A program made the translations under genes and the position numbers. Below the pieces are notes generated by a model. The model ran no database searches. It was not told where the DNA came from and saw only the letters and a program-made list of their open reading frames with translations. DNA of 11,616 nucleotides, taken from an uncultured Oscillospiraceae bacterium (GTDB lineage: Bacteria > Bacillota > Clostridia > Oscillospirales > Ruminococcaceae). Numbering within the stretch: position 1 is the stretch's first letter; the number at the start of each line of letters is the position of its first letter. Positions 1 to 6,005 of this stretch are shown here, in pieces. Location: contig CAJGEB010000019.1 of the NCBI GenBank assembly GCA_904502045.1, positions 1 to 11,616 on the forward strand, in the 5' to 3' direction.

Positions 1-1568
1 CTAACATTACTTTAGACTGGGTTGTTCCTGCTGACCTTGCTGAGCTTAACTGTATTATCGGCGGTAAAGAGGCAAACTTTAAGTATAAAGACTGCCAAAA
101 GGAAATGGATATGGTAAACAAAGCGTTTATCAATATAATGATCGAGGGAGATGCAAACGGACGCGGATTCCAGTATCCGATTCCCACATACTCCATCACT
201 AAGGATTTTGACTGGTCACCCACAGAGAACAATCAGTTACTCTTTGAGATGACTGCAAAATACGGAACCCCGTATTTCTCTAACTATATTAACAGCGATA
301 TGCAGCCCAACGACGTAAGATCCATGTGCTGCAGACTGCGCCTTGACTTAAGAGAGCTTCGCAAGAAATCGGGCGGATTCTTCGGTTCGGGTGAAAGCAC
401 CGGATCCATCGGTGTTGTAACTATAAATATGCCGCGCCTTGCATATCTTGCCGAAAATGAGGCAGACTTCTATAAGAGGCTTGATCATATGATGGACGTA
501 TCTGCGCGTTCTCTGAAGATAAAGCGTACGGTTATAACGAAGCTGCTTGACGAGGGACTCTATCCTTACACCAAGAGATACCTCGGAACGTTGGATAACC
601 ACTTCTCCACCATCGGACTTGTGGGTATGAACGAGGCAGGACTCAACGCAAAATGGATAAGAGCGGATATGACTGATGAGAAGTGCCAGAAGTTTACGAG
701 AGACGTCCTCAATCACATGAGAGAAAGACTCTCTGACTATCAGGAGGAGTACGGCGATCTGTATAACCTTGAAGCTACGCCGGCGGAATCCACCTCTTAC
801 AGACTTGCAAAGCATGACGTAAAGAGATTCCCTGATATAATCACAGCATCCGATAAAACGGGTGGAGATCCTTACTACACCAACAGCAGCCACCTTCCCG
901 TAGGATACACCGACGATATCTTTACTGCACTTGATATACAGGATGAGCTGCAGACGTTGTATACTTCCGGAACCGTATTCCATGCGTTCTTGGGAGAGAA
1001 GATGCCCGATTGGCAGGCAGCGGCAACACTCGTGCGCAAGATTGCGGAGAATTACAGATTACCTTACTACACCATTTCTCCGACATACTCCATCTGCAAG
1101 AATCACGGATATATTAACGGCGAGAAGTTTGTATGTGATGATTGCGGAGAAAAGACAGAGGTATACAGCCGCATAACCGGATATTACCGTCCGGTGCAGA
1201 ACTGGAACGAGGGCAAGGCTCAGGAATATAAGGACCGTAAGGAATACAACATTGAAACAAGCGTACTGAAAAGAAGCGGAGCTCCCGCTGCGGAAGATTC
1301 TTGCGGATGCGAGTGCGCGTCTGAAGTAAAGGTAGCGACAGCACAGGCGTTACTTTTCACGACACAGACATGCCCGAACTGTAAGGTGGCACGCGGATAT
1401 ATGGATAAAGCGGAGTTTAGCTACGAAACGCTGCTTGCGGACGAAAACGTGGAGCTTGTAAAGAAGTTTGGAATAAAGCAGGCACCGACGCTGGTAATCA
1501 CCGACGGAGAGAGCTTTGAAAAGTATGTCGGAGTCGGAGAGATAAGAAACTATCTTAACAGCCTGTAA
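1..1568 (+). CDS. nrdD: Anaerobic (class III) ribonucleoside-triphosphate reductase with C-terminal redoxin domain, 5'-truncated
   Basis: Catalyses reduction of ribonucleoside triphosphates to deoxyribonucleotides in the cytoplasm under anoxia, using a glycyl radical installed by the activase NrdG. The frame is open from codon 3-5 to the TAA at 1566-1568 (521 residues visible). The ATG at 105 is internal, and the true start with the usual N-terminal ATP-cone region lies upstream of the window. Visible motifs are: finger-loop MCCRL (Cys codons 327-332), where the second Cys aligns by eye with the thiyl-radical Cys of MGCRSF in other NrdDs; the IGVVTINMPR strand (about 408-437); a Cys-x2-His and Cys-x2-Cys zinc site (Cys 1095, His 1104, Cys 1134, Cys 1143); and the glycyl-radical loop SRITGYYRPV (Gly codon 1179-1181). 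After a linker with CGCEC (1302-1316) comes a ~75-residue glutaredoxin/NrdH-like domain with CPNC (1371-1382) and the cis-Pro motif APTL. trxB follows at once, suggesting it recharges the redoxin. The family is certain; reductant use is inferred. Confidence 0.96.
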   Translation, partial: NITLDWVVPADLAELNCIIGGKEANFKYKDCQKEMDMVNKAFINIMIEGDANGRGFQYPIPTYSITKDFDWSPTENNQLLFEMTAKYGTPYFSNYINSDMQPNDVRSMCCRLRLDLRELRKKSGGFFGSGESTGSIGVVTINMPRLAYLAENEADFYKRLDHMMDVSARSLKIKRTVITKLLDEGLYPYTKRYLGTLDNHFSTIGLVGMNEAGLNAKWIRADMTDEKCQKFTRDVLNHMRERLSDYQEEYGDLYNLEATPAESTSYRLAKHDVKRFPDIITASDKTGGDPYYTNSSHLPVGYTDDIFTALDIQDELQTLYTSGTVFHAFLGEKMPDWQAAATLVRKIAENYRLPYYTISPTYSICKNHGYINGEKFVCDDCGEKTEVYSRITGYYRPVQNWNEGKAQEYKDRKEYNIETSVLKRSGAPAAEDSCGCECASEVKVATAQALLFTTQTCPNCKVARGYMDKAEFSYETLLADENVELVKKFGIKQAPTLVITDGESFEKYVGVGEIRNYLNSL

Positions 1569-1580
1569 GGGTGAAAATTG

Positions 1581-2489
1581 ATGTATGATATAGTGATAAT
1601 AGGCGGAGGACCTGCAGGACTTACTGCAGCGCTTTACGCAAGAAGAGCCGGGAAGACGGCAATGATAATAGAGGAAAGTGCGTTCGGAGGCCAGATAACC
1701 TGGTCTCCGAAGGTAGAAAATTTCCCGACGATACAGTCTATTTCGGGAGTGGAGCTTGCAGACAGACTTGTCGAGCAGGTAATGGCGCTCGGAGTAGATT
1801 TAGAGGTAGACAGAGCAGTTGGAGTAGAAGATACTGACGGTAAAAAAGTCGTCAGGACTGCTTTTGGCGGAGAATTTGAGTGCAAAGCGGTAATAATAGC
1901 GACCGGAGCTAAACCGCGAAAACTTGGACTTGCGCGTGAAGATGAGCTGATAGGTAACGGAATATCCTTTTGTGCGGTTTGTGACGGAGCCTTTTATAAA
2001 GGGAAAACGGCGGCTATCGTAGGCGGCGGAAATGCAGCATTGCAGGAAGCGCTGTTTTTGGCGGATATATGCAGTAAAGTGTACCTGATACACCGCAGGG
2101 ATAACTTTAGAGGCGAGGAGCATCTCGCGGAGCTCTTGAAAGGTCGCGCTAACGTGGAGCTTGTGCTGAATTCGCAGGTGAGTGAATATCTCGGAGAAGA
2201 TGCTTTAATGGGAGTTAAAGTAACGGACAAAGCGGGAGCCGAGCGAGAGATAGCACTTGACGGAGTATTTATCGCAGTGGGACACGTTCCCGATACAGAG
2301 CAGTTCAGCGAAATGCTGACACTTGACGGTTCGGGTTACGTTGATTCGGATGAAAGCTGTAAGACGAAAACTGCGGGAATATTTGTAGCGGGCGATTGCC
2401 GCAAAAAAGGAGTACGCCAGCTCACAACAGCGGTAGCCGACGGAACTTCAGCAGCGATAGCAGCGTGTGCGTATATTGACGAGCAATAA
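1581..2489 (+). CDS. trxB: NADPH-dependent thioredoxin reductase (TrxR/TrxB)
   Basis: Low-molecular-weight flavoprotein that passes electrons from NADPH via FAD to a redox-active Cys pair and then to thioredoxin-like partners in the cytoplasm. The 302-residue length is normal. FAD-binding GGGPAG lies at residues 8-13, the redox centre CAVC at 131-134 (usually CATC, so Val is a mild variant), NADP-binding GGGNAA at about 148-153, the NADPH 2'-phosphate motif HRRDNFR at 171-177, and C-terminal FAD motif GIFVAGDC near residue 270. Retention of both NADPH motifs argues against a ferredoxin-dependent flavin TrxR of the clostridial type. I chose ATG 1581 over the adjacent TTG 1578 because it lies about 9 nt after AAGGG at 1567-1571 and gives the canonical N-terminus MYDIVIIGG. 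The gene begins 12 bp after nrdD stops, so the two are probably co-transcribed. It likely reduces the redoxin fused to NrdD, and perhaps other thioredoxins. Confidence 0.96.
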   Translation: MYDIVIIGGGPAGLTAALYARRAGKTAMIIEESAFGGQITWSPKVENFPTIQSISGVELADRLVEQVMALGVDLEVDRAVGVEDTDGKKVVRTAFGGEFECKAVIIATGAKPRKLGLAREDELIGNGISFCAVCDGAFYKGKTAAIVGGGNAALQEALFLADICSKVYLIHRRDNFRGEEHLAELLKGRANVELVLNSQVSEYLGEDALMGVKVTDKAGAEREIALDGVFIAVGHVPDTEQFSEMLTLDGSGYVDSDESCKTKTAGIFVAGDCRKKGVRQLTTAVADGTSAAIAACAYIDEQ

Positions 2490-2493
2490 AACG

Positions 2494-2528
2494 ATACCCC
2501 TTGTGACAAAAGTTACGAGGGGTATTTT
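2494..2528 (+). terminator. Rho-independent terminator after nrdD-trxB
   Basis: A 14-bp stem (2494-2507 with 2512-2525, two G-U pairs) closes on an AAAA loop and runs into TTTT at 2525-2528, 5 bp after the trxB stop codon. The T-tract is short, but the stem is long with a CCCC/GGGG core. It would separate nrdD-trxB from the next promoter. Confidence 0.8.
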
Positions 2529-2560
2529 GAATAAAAAAATAAAATAAAGTTTGGATATTG

Positions 2561-2589
2561 TTTGCAATATGTACAAAACATATTGCAAA
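2561..2589. promoter_or_regulatory. Perfect 12-bp inverted repeat, probable repressor operator
   Basis: TTTGCAATATGT and its exact reverse complement ACATATTGCAAA are separated by 5 bp (ACAAA). The right arm covers the -35 hexamer TTGCAA of the promoter for the secreted-protein gene, the geometry expected of a dimeric repressor that blocks RNA polymerase. There is no T-tract, and it sits upstream of the predicted transcription start, so it is not a terminator. The regulator is not identifiable and no regulator gene lies in the window. Confidence 0.65.
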
Positions 2590-2611
2590 ATTAGGAAATA
2601 TGTGGTAGGAT
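2583..2611 (+). promoter_or_regulatory. Sigma-A-type promoter for the secreted-protein gene
   Basis: The -35 box is TTGCAA (2583-2588). After a 17-bp spacer comes -10 box TAGGAT (2606-2611), preceded by the extended -10 dinucleotide TG (2603-2604). GATAAT at 2609-2614 is an alternative -10. Predicted transcription starts near 2618, leaving a leader of about 75 nt. The -35 lies in the right arm of the inverted repeat. Confidence 0.65.
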
Positions 2612-2642
2612 AATGGCAAGAAAGAGAAAGGAGGAGAGTCCG

Positions 2643-2666
2643 ATGGGGAAAACTTACCCTAAGTGA
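2643..2666 (+). CDS. Possible 7-codon leader peptide ORF (MGKTYPK)
   Basis: A tiny ORF in the 5' leader of the secreted-protein gene starts at ATG 2643 and ends at TGA 2664-2666. It has an excellent Shine-Dalgarno, AAAGGAGGAG (2627-2636), with a 6-nt spacer, as good as that of the main gene. A small hairpin (ACTTA 2652-2656 with TAAGT 2660-2664) lies inside it. It could influence translation of the gene 27 nt downstream, but the product is too short for homology and the ORF may be chance. Confidence 0.35.
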   Translation: MGKTYPK

Positions 2667-2693
2667 TTTATCTCATATTAAGGAGGAAAAACA

Positions 2694-3482
2694 GTGAAAA
2701 GATTAATATTAATAATATTAGCTATATGTTTGTTGACAGTACCGTGCTTTGCGGCTGAATATAGAGAAGATGAGTATGTAACCGGAGAAGATAAAGCTTA
2801 TTGGGATCCGGATGAACGCAACGAAGTTATTGAATATTGGACGGATAAGCTTGAAGCGATGACGGCAGATAATGTTTACTTTTTCAAGTATGAACCAATT
2901 GGGATAGGAGCAATGTCACAAATTACTGAAAATTATGGAAAAACGAAATCCGTTATGTCGTCGGCGGTCAGTGTAACTGCTCCTGAAATAGTTGAAACCG
3001 TACATTATAAAAAAACAGTTGAAAATACTGACTGGGCAGAGTGGAAGGAATGGGTAGTAAGTACCGTCGTTTCTGAAGTAAAAGAAAACGTATTGTCTGA
3101 TATAGAATATATCCTTAATAATAATTCGGTTTTAGATAATTTTGATTATCTTTCCGAGGAGCTGGAGTTTAGTTTGTTACTGCATGATCCTTACGGAGAG
3201 TTTTTGGTAATAAGCGATGGGGAAAAGGAAATTTTTATGCTTGACCACTGGGCAGGAACTATAGTTGAGGAGAAAAAATTATATTCTCCCGGTCAGTTTT
3301 TAGCCATATTATTGTATGATGCTGATTGGATGGAGGACGAAAAATATTACGACTACACAAAAGAGGCTCCTTCAACCGGCGGCAGTGAAGCCGTGAGTGT
3401 GGCGGTGCTTGCAGCGGGAGTAAGTCTGCTTGGTGCCGTGGCGGGTGCGGTGATTTCGAGGAAAAAGGGTTCCTCAAAGTGA
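2694..3482 (+). CDS. Unrecognised secreted acidic protein with xPxTG-like C-terminal sorting signal
   Basis: I do not recognise the family. The 262-residue product starts with a signal peptide (MKRLILIILAICLLTVPCFA, likely cut after Ala20). VPC is not a good lipobox because Pro precedes the Cys. The mature part is rich in Asp, Glu, Trp and Tyr, has no cysteine, and includes a helical-looking segment near residues 105-145 followed by beta-type strands around 160-210. The C-terminus reads APSTG (225-229, codons 3366-3380), then about 18 small hydrophobic residues, then SRKKGSSK. This resembles a sortase cell-wall sorting signal (xPxTG, hydrophobic helix, positive tail); a plain C-terminal membrane anchor is the alternative. 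The GTG start at 2694 is fixed by AAGGAGG (2680-2686), 7 nt upstream. The gene is monocistronic, between its own promoter/operator and a strong terminator. No sortase gene is in the window. The role is unknown. Confidence 0.8.
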   Translation: MKRLILIILAICLLTVPCFAAEYREDEYVTGEDKAYWDPDERNEVIEYWTDKLEAMTADNVYFFKYEPIGIGAMSQITENYGKTKSVMSSAVSVTAPEIVETVHYKKTVENTDWAEWKEWVVSTVVSEVKENVLSDIEYILNNNSVLDNFDYLSEELEFSLLLHDPYGEFLVISDGEKEIFMLDHWAGTIVEEKKLYSPGQFLAILLYDADWMEDEKYYDYTKEAPSTGGSEAVSVAVLAAGVSLLGAVAGAVISRKKGSSK

Positions 3483-3494
3483 AAATAATATAAG

Positions 3495-3538
3495 AAAAAA
3501 CTCCCGGCTCATTTTAAGTGAGTCGGGAGTAATTTTTA
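3495..3538. terminator. Bidirectional intrinsic terminator between convergent units
   Basis: A 14-bp stem (3500-3513 with 3517-3530, core CTCCCGGCTC / GAGTCGGGAG, two G-U pairs) has an A6 run before it and AATTTTTATTT after it, so it gives a hairpin plus U-tract on both strands. It lies 17 bp after the secreted-protein stop and 12 bp beyond the end of the minus-strand CHR operon. Confidence 0.88.
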
Positions 3539-3542
3539 TTTG

Positions 3543-4112
3543 TCATATTACCTCAGCAAGAAAACCTGCAGCAATTCCGAGGGCGGCTGAGAGCAGGATT
3601 ATGAGGATGGGGTGCTTCTTTTTGAGAGCGAGAAGGAGCATAATTACAAAGATGAGTGCGGAAGAGATAAAAGCAAAAGAAGTAAGGAGTTTAAAATTAA
3701 ATCCCGAGGCGAAGAATACCGTCTGAGCGGTAGAAACTACTGCGGAGCCGATAAGACCGATGACAGCGGGCTTAAGTCCTGCCATACAGCCTTTAACAAC
3801 AGAGTTGCTCTGGAATTTTTCAAAAAATTTAGCAACTATGAGTATTATTATAAAAGAGGGGAGCACAACACCGAATGTAGCACAAAACGCGCCGAACAGA
3901 CCGCCTGTTTCCATACCGACATAGGATGAGATGTTTATAGCAAAAGGACCCGGTGTACTTTCGCTGACAGCAATAAAGTTAACGATTTCCCGGTCGGTAA
4001 GCCAGCCCTTAGCTGCAACATCTTCCTGAATAAGCGGGAGCATAGCATAACCTCCGCCGAAGGTGAAGGCTCCGATTTTGAGGAACGTCAAGAAGAGCTC
4101 TAAATATATCAT
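3543..4112 (-). CDS. chrA: Chromate transporter (CHR) family protein, second gene of the pair
   Basis: A short-chain CHR-family inner-membrane protein of 189 residues. Long CHR proteins are two such halves fused; short ones typically act as a pair encoded by adjacent genes. The family signature is clear: TFLKIGAFTFGGGYAMLPLIQ spans residues 9-29, with GGGYAM at 19-24, and SESTPGP lies at 50-56. Several hydrophobic segments follow (about 5-6 membrane spans). The ATG at 4112 overlaps the upstream gene's stop as TAATG, with AAGGAGGG just ahead of it, so translation is probably coupled. Proteobacterial members export chromate with the proton-motive force. In anaerobic Firmicutes the true substrate is uncertain, and nothing in this window shows it. 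The gene ends next to the bidirectional terminator. Confidence 0.88.
   Translation of the reverse strand: MIYLELFLTFLKIGAFTFGGGYAMLPLIQEDVAAKGWLTDREIVNFIAVSESTPGPFAINISSYVGMETGGLFGAFCATFGVVLPSFIIILIVAKFFEKFQSNSVVKGCMAGLKPAVIGLIGSAVVSTAQTVFFASGFNFKLLTSFAFISSALIFVIMLLLALKKKHPILIILLSAALGIAAGFLAEVI
4041..4088 (-). repeat. CHR motif-1 coding repeat, copy in downstream gene
   Basis: This 48-bp stretch encodes the GAFTFGGGYAM segment and matches 4583-4630 at 45 of 48 positions (differences at 4050, 4053 and 4086). It is part of the coding sequence, not a mobile repeat. Confidence 0.8.
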
Positions 4113-4675
4113 TATTTAACCCTCCTTGAAGCGATGATAGAAGAAATGAGTCCGAAAAGGGCGCAAAAGATAATAACGATTAAAACATTGACGTTGAGAA
4201 TAGCGGCGAGGATAAATGAGAGGATGGCGATAATGTACGACGCGATATTTTTCGGACACTGTTTATACATAGATACCCAAGCCTTGATAATAAGAGCGAG
4301 AACTCCGGCACGAATACCATTAAAGGCGTACTGAACGACCTTGAGGTCCTGAAATTGAGTTAAAATAAAGGAGATGGCGATTATTATGAGAAAAGAAGGG
4401 AGTACAACGCCGAGTGTGGAGCAGAAGGAGCCCCAAAATCCCGCAGTTTTGTAGCCTACGAAGGTAGCGGAGTTGATAGCGATAGGACCCGGTGTACTTT
4501 CGGCAATAGCAATAATATCGAGGATATCATCGTTAGATATCCATTTTCTTTTGTCAACGACCTCTTTTTGAATGAGCGGAATCATAGCATAGCCGCCGCC
4601 GAAGGTGAAGGCTCCGATTTTGAGGAATGTGAGAAAAAGCAAAAGGACTCTTTGTTTTGTTTCAGATAGTTTCAT
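4112..4675 (-). CDS. chrA: Chromate transporter (CHR) family protein, first gene of the pair
   Basis: A 187-residue short CHR protein, paralogous to its downstream neighbour and probably its partner in a heteromeric membrane transporter. The first hydrophobic segment holds TFLKIGAFTFGGGYAM (16-31), and AESTPGP lies at 58-64. A run of hydrophobic segments follows to a short basic C-terminus (ASRRVK). I chose ATG 4675 (MKLSETK) rather than the in-frame TTG at 4687, because GGAG at 4685-4682 lies 6 nt ahead of the ATG and would overlap the TTG. It is the first gene of a two-gene minus-strand operon, divergent from azlCD. Family members are described as chromate/sulfate-related anion transporters, but the physiological substrate here is unknown. 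Confidence 0.88.
   Translation of the reverse strand: MKLSETKQRVLLLFLTFLKIGAFTFGGGYAMIPLIQKEVVDKRKWISNDDILDIIAIAESTPGPIAINSATFVGYKTAGFWGSFCSTLGVVLPSFLIIIAISFILTQFQDLKVVQYAFNGIRAGVLALIIKAWVSMYKQCPKNIASYIIAILSFILAAILNVNVLIVIIFCALFGLISSIIASRRVK
4583..4630 (-). repeat. CHR motif-1 coding repeat, copy in upstream gene
   Basis: Partner of 4041-4088, with 3 mismatches in 48. It encodes the same GAFTFGGGYAM signature. Confidence 0.8.
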
Positions 4676-4708
4676 ATATATCTCCAAGCATTAAAAATTC
4701 TATATATA

Positions 4709-4736
4709 ACTATAATACAAAAATAAAATAAATCAA
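4709..4736 (-). promoter_or_regulatory. Probable promoter of the CHR operon
   Basis: Read on the minus strand, TTGATT (4736-4731) is followed after 16 bp by TATAGT (4714-4709). The start point would fall near 4702, about 27 nt before the ATG. The region is very AT-rich, so such matches arise easily. Confidence 0.4.
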
Positions 4737-4798
4737 GTATGATGAAGAGGTAAAAAAGATAAAAAACAAAAATCGGGAGAGAAAAAATGAATAGTTGC

Positions 4799-4827
4799 TT
4801 GAATGGAATGGGGAGTAGTGCTACAAT
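4799..4827 (+). promoter_or_regulatory. Probable promoter of azlCD with extended -10
   Basis: TTGAAT (4799-4804) is followed after 17 bp by TACAAT (4822-4827), with TG at 4819-4820 forming an extended -10. A small perfect inverted repeat, CTACA-A-TGTAG (4821-4831), overlaps the -10 and could be an operator. Transcription from here starts near 4834, which excludes the in-frame ATG at 4803 as the azlC start. Confidence 0.6.
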
Positions 4828-4856
4828 GTAGGAAGTGTACAAATGGGGGCATAGAA

Positions 4857-5570
4857 ATGCAGAGTAAAATAAAAATAATGAAGAAAGCGTTTGTGAGTGC
4901 GTTTCCGCATACGATACCGATACTTGCGGGATTTTCTTTTTTGGGACTGAGCTACGGAATATATATGAATGCGTCGGGCTTTAGTTTTTGGTACCCGATG
5001 CTTATGAGTATAACGGTATTCGGAGGTTCACTTCAGTTTGTGGGGGTAAATTTACTTGTCGGAGCGTTTAATCCGATACAAGCGCTTGCAGTAACACTAA
5101 TGATAAGCGCAAGGCATCTTTTTTACGGAATATCGATGCTTGATAAATATCGCGGGACGGGAAAGAAAAAGCTGTATCTGATTTTCGGAATGTGCGACGA
5201 AACCTTTTCGATAAACTACTCTGCAAAAATACCCGAGGGGGTTGATAAGGGATGGTTTATGTTTTTTGTAACGCTGTTGGACCACTCCTATTGGATAATC
5301 GGCTCAACGCTTGGAGGAATATTCGGCTCGGTAATAAACTTTAATGCAGAGGGAATAGAGTTTGTAATGACGGCGATGTTCGTGGTAATATTCATAAATC
5401 AGTGGATACACGAAAAGAACCATATCAGCGCAATGCTGGGACTCGGACTTTCCCTTTTAGCGTTAATTATTTTCGGTTCTGATAAATTTATCATTCCCGC
5501 AATGATAGGAATAATTGCAGTATTGACGCTTATGAGGAAGCCTCTTGAGAAAGGCGGGGAAAGGGTATGA
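4857..5570 (+). CDS. azlC: AzlC family branched-chain amino acid export permease, large subunit
   Basis: Polytopic membrane protein that with AzlD forms an exporter of branched-chain amino acids and analogues (azaleucine resistance in Bacillus; YgaZ in E. coli). The 237-residue product has the usual length. Family features are [15 protein letters not shown] in the first span (about 21-35), FGGSLQF (55-61), ARHLFYG (85-91), and further hydrophobic spans to near residue 225. I start it at ATG 4857, 7 nt after GGGGG (4845-4849). The upstream in-frame ATG at 4803 lies inside the promoter and would add 18 residues. The stop overlaps the azlD start (ATGA), the normal coupled arrangement. No Lrp-type regulator such as AzlB is adjacent. 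Confidence 0.92.
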   Translation: MQSKIKIMKKAFVSAFPHTIPILAGFSFLGLSYGIYMNASGFSFWYPMLMSITVFGGSLQFVGVNLLVGAFNPIQALAVTLMISARHLFYGISMLDKYRGTGKKKLYLIFGMCDETFSINYSAKIPEGVDKGWFMFFVTLLDHSYWIIGSTLGGIFGSVINFNAEGIEFVMTAMFVVIFINQWIHEKNHISAMLGLGLSLLALIIFGSDKFIIPAMIGIIAVLTLMRKPLEKGGERV

Positions 5571-5893
5571 CGTTCACACAGCTTTTAATAACTATCGGGA
5601 TGATGATACTCGGAACGATTTTGACGCGCTTTTTACCGTTTGTGGTATTTTCGTCAGATAAACCTACACCTAAATATATACAGTACATAGGCAAAGTGTT
5701 ACCCGCAGCTACTTTCGGATTGCTTGTGGTATATTGTTTAAAGGATATCGACTTATTTTCCGGCAGTCACGGAATACCTGAAGCGATATGCATATTGATA
5801 GTAGCGCTACTTCATTTGTGGAAAAAACAGATGCTGCTTTCGATTTCGGTCGGAACGATAGCATATATGCTGCTTGTTCAGTTGGTGTTTTAG
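5567..5893 (+). CDS. azlD: AzlD family branched-chain amino acid export permease, small subunit
   Basis: Small partner of AzlC (YgaH-like), 108 residues and 3-4 membrane spans. It has the characteristic TRFLPF near residues 20-25, a central [16 protein letters not shown] segment (about 37-52), and a C-terminal hydrophobic span ending in LVQLVF. It begins inside the azlC stop codon (ATGA at 5567-5570), so it is probably translated by re-initiation and made in step with AzlC. A terminator follows 8 bp after its stop codon. Pairing with AzlC makes the call secure, though the actual exported amino acid is not shown by the sequence. Confidence 0.91.
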   Translation: MTFTQLLITIGMMILGTILTRFLPFVVFSSDKPTPKYIQYIGKVLPAATFGLLVVYCLKDIDLFSGSHGIPEAICILIVALLHLWKKQMLLSISVGTIAYMLLVQLVF

Positions 5894-5901
5894 AATATGT
5901 G

Positions 5902-5930
5902 AAAGGTCTCGGCTGTTGTCGGGACTTTTT
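5902..5930 (+). terminator. Rho-independent terminator after azlCD
   Basis: A 12-bp stem (5902-5913 with 5918-5929, including an A-rich base and G-U pairs) closes on a TGTT loop, with TTTTT at 5926-5930 and ATATTT beyond. It lies 8 bp after the azlD TAG and ends the azl unit before the next promoter. Confidence 0.82.
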
Positions 5931-5955
5931 ATATTTGGAGGAATATAGGAATAAG

Positions 5956-5984
5956 TTGCAAAGAAAGGAGTATTGTGGTATAAT
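5956..5984 (+). promoter_or_regulatory. Strong sigma-A-type promoter of the CBM9-like/recJ/rel operon
   Basis: TTGCAA (5956-5961), a 17-bp spacer and a consensus TATAAT (5979-5984) with extended TG (5976-5977). Transcription should start near 5991, giving a leader of only about 15 nt before the ATG at 6006. No other convincing promoter was seen between here and the window end. Confidence 0.8.
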
Positions 5985-6005
5985 ATAAAAAGAGGTAATG
6001 TTGCT

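Noticed and set aside
105..107. ATG 105 as the start of nrdD
   Set aside because: The frame continues open to the window start with NrdD-like sequence (TLDWVVPADLAELN), and there is no ribosome site at 105; the gene is truncated by the window.
348..983. 211-codon minus-strand open frame within nrdD
   Set aside because: It is a shadow of nrdD, whose motifs are unmistakable in the plus-strand frame.
1581..2489. Ferredoxin-dependent flavin thioredoxin reductase, as in some clostridia
   Set aside because: Both NADPH-binding motifs (GGGNAA and HRRDNFR) are intact, pointing to NADPH use.
2618..2693. Riboswitch in the leader of the secreted-protein gene
   Set aside because: The leader is only about 75 nt. 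I compared it by eye with c-di-GMP and glycine riboswitch cores and saw no match or terminator/antiterminator pair.
2694..2763. Lipoprotein signal (lipobox at TVPC)
   Set aside because: Pro at -1 and Thr at -3 do not fit a lipobox; a signal peptidase I site after CFA is better.
3543..4675. A single long chromate transporter gene broken by a frameshift
   Set aside because: Each half has its own start, strong ribosome site and complete CHR domain; the TAATG overlap is a normal two-gene arrangement.
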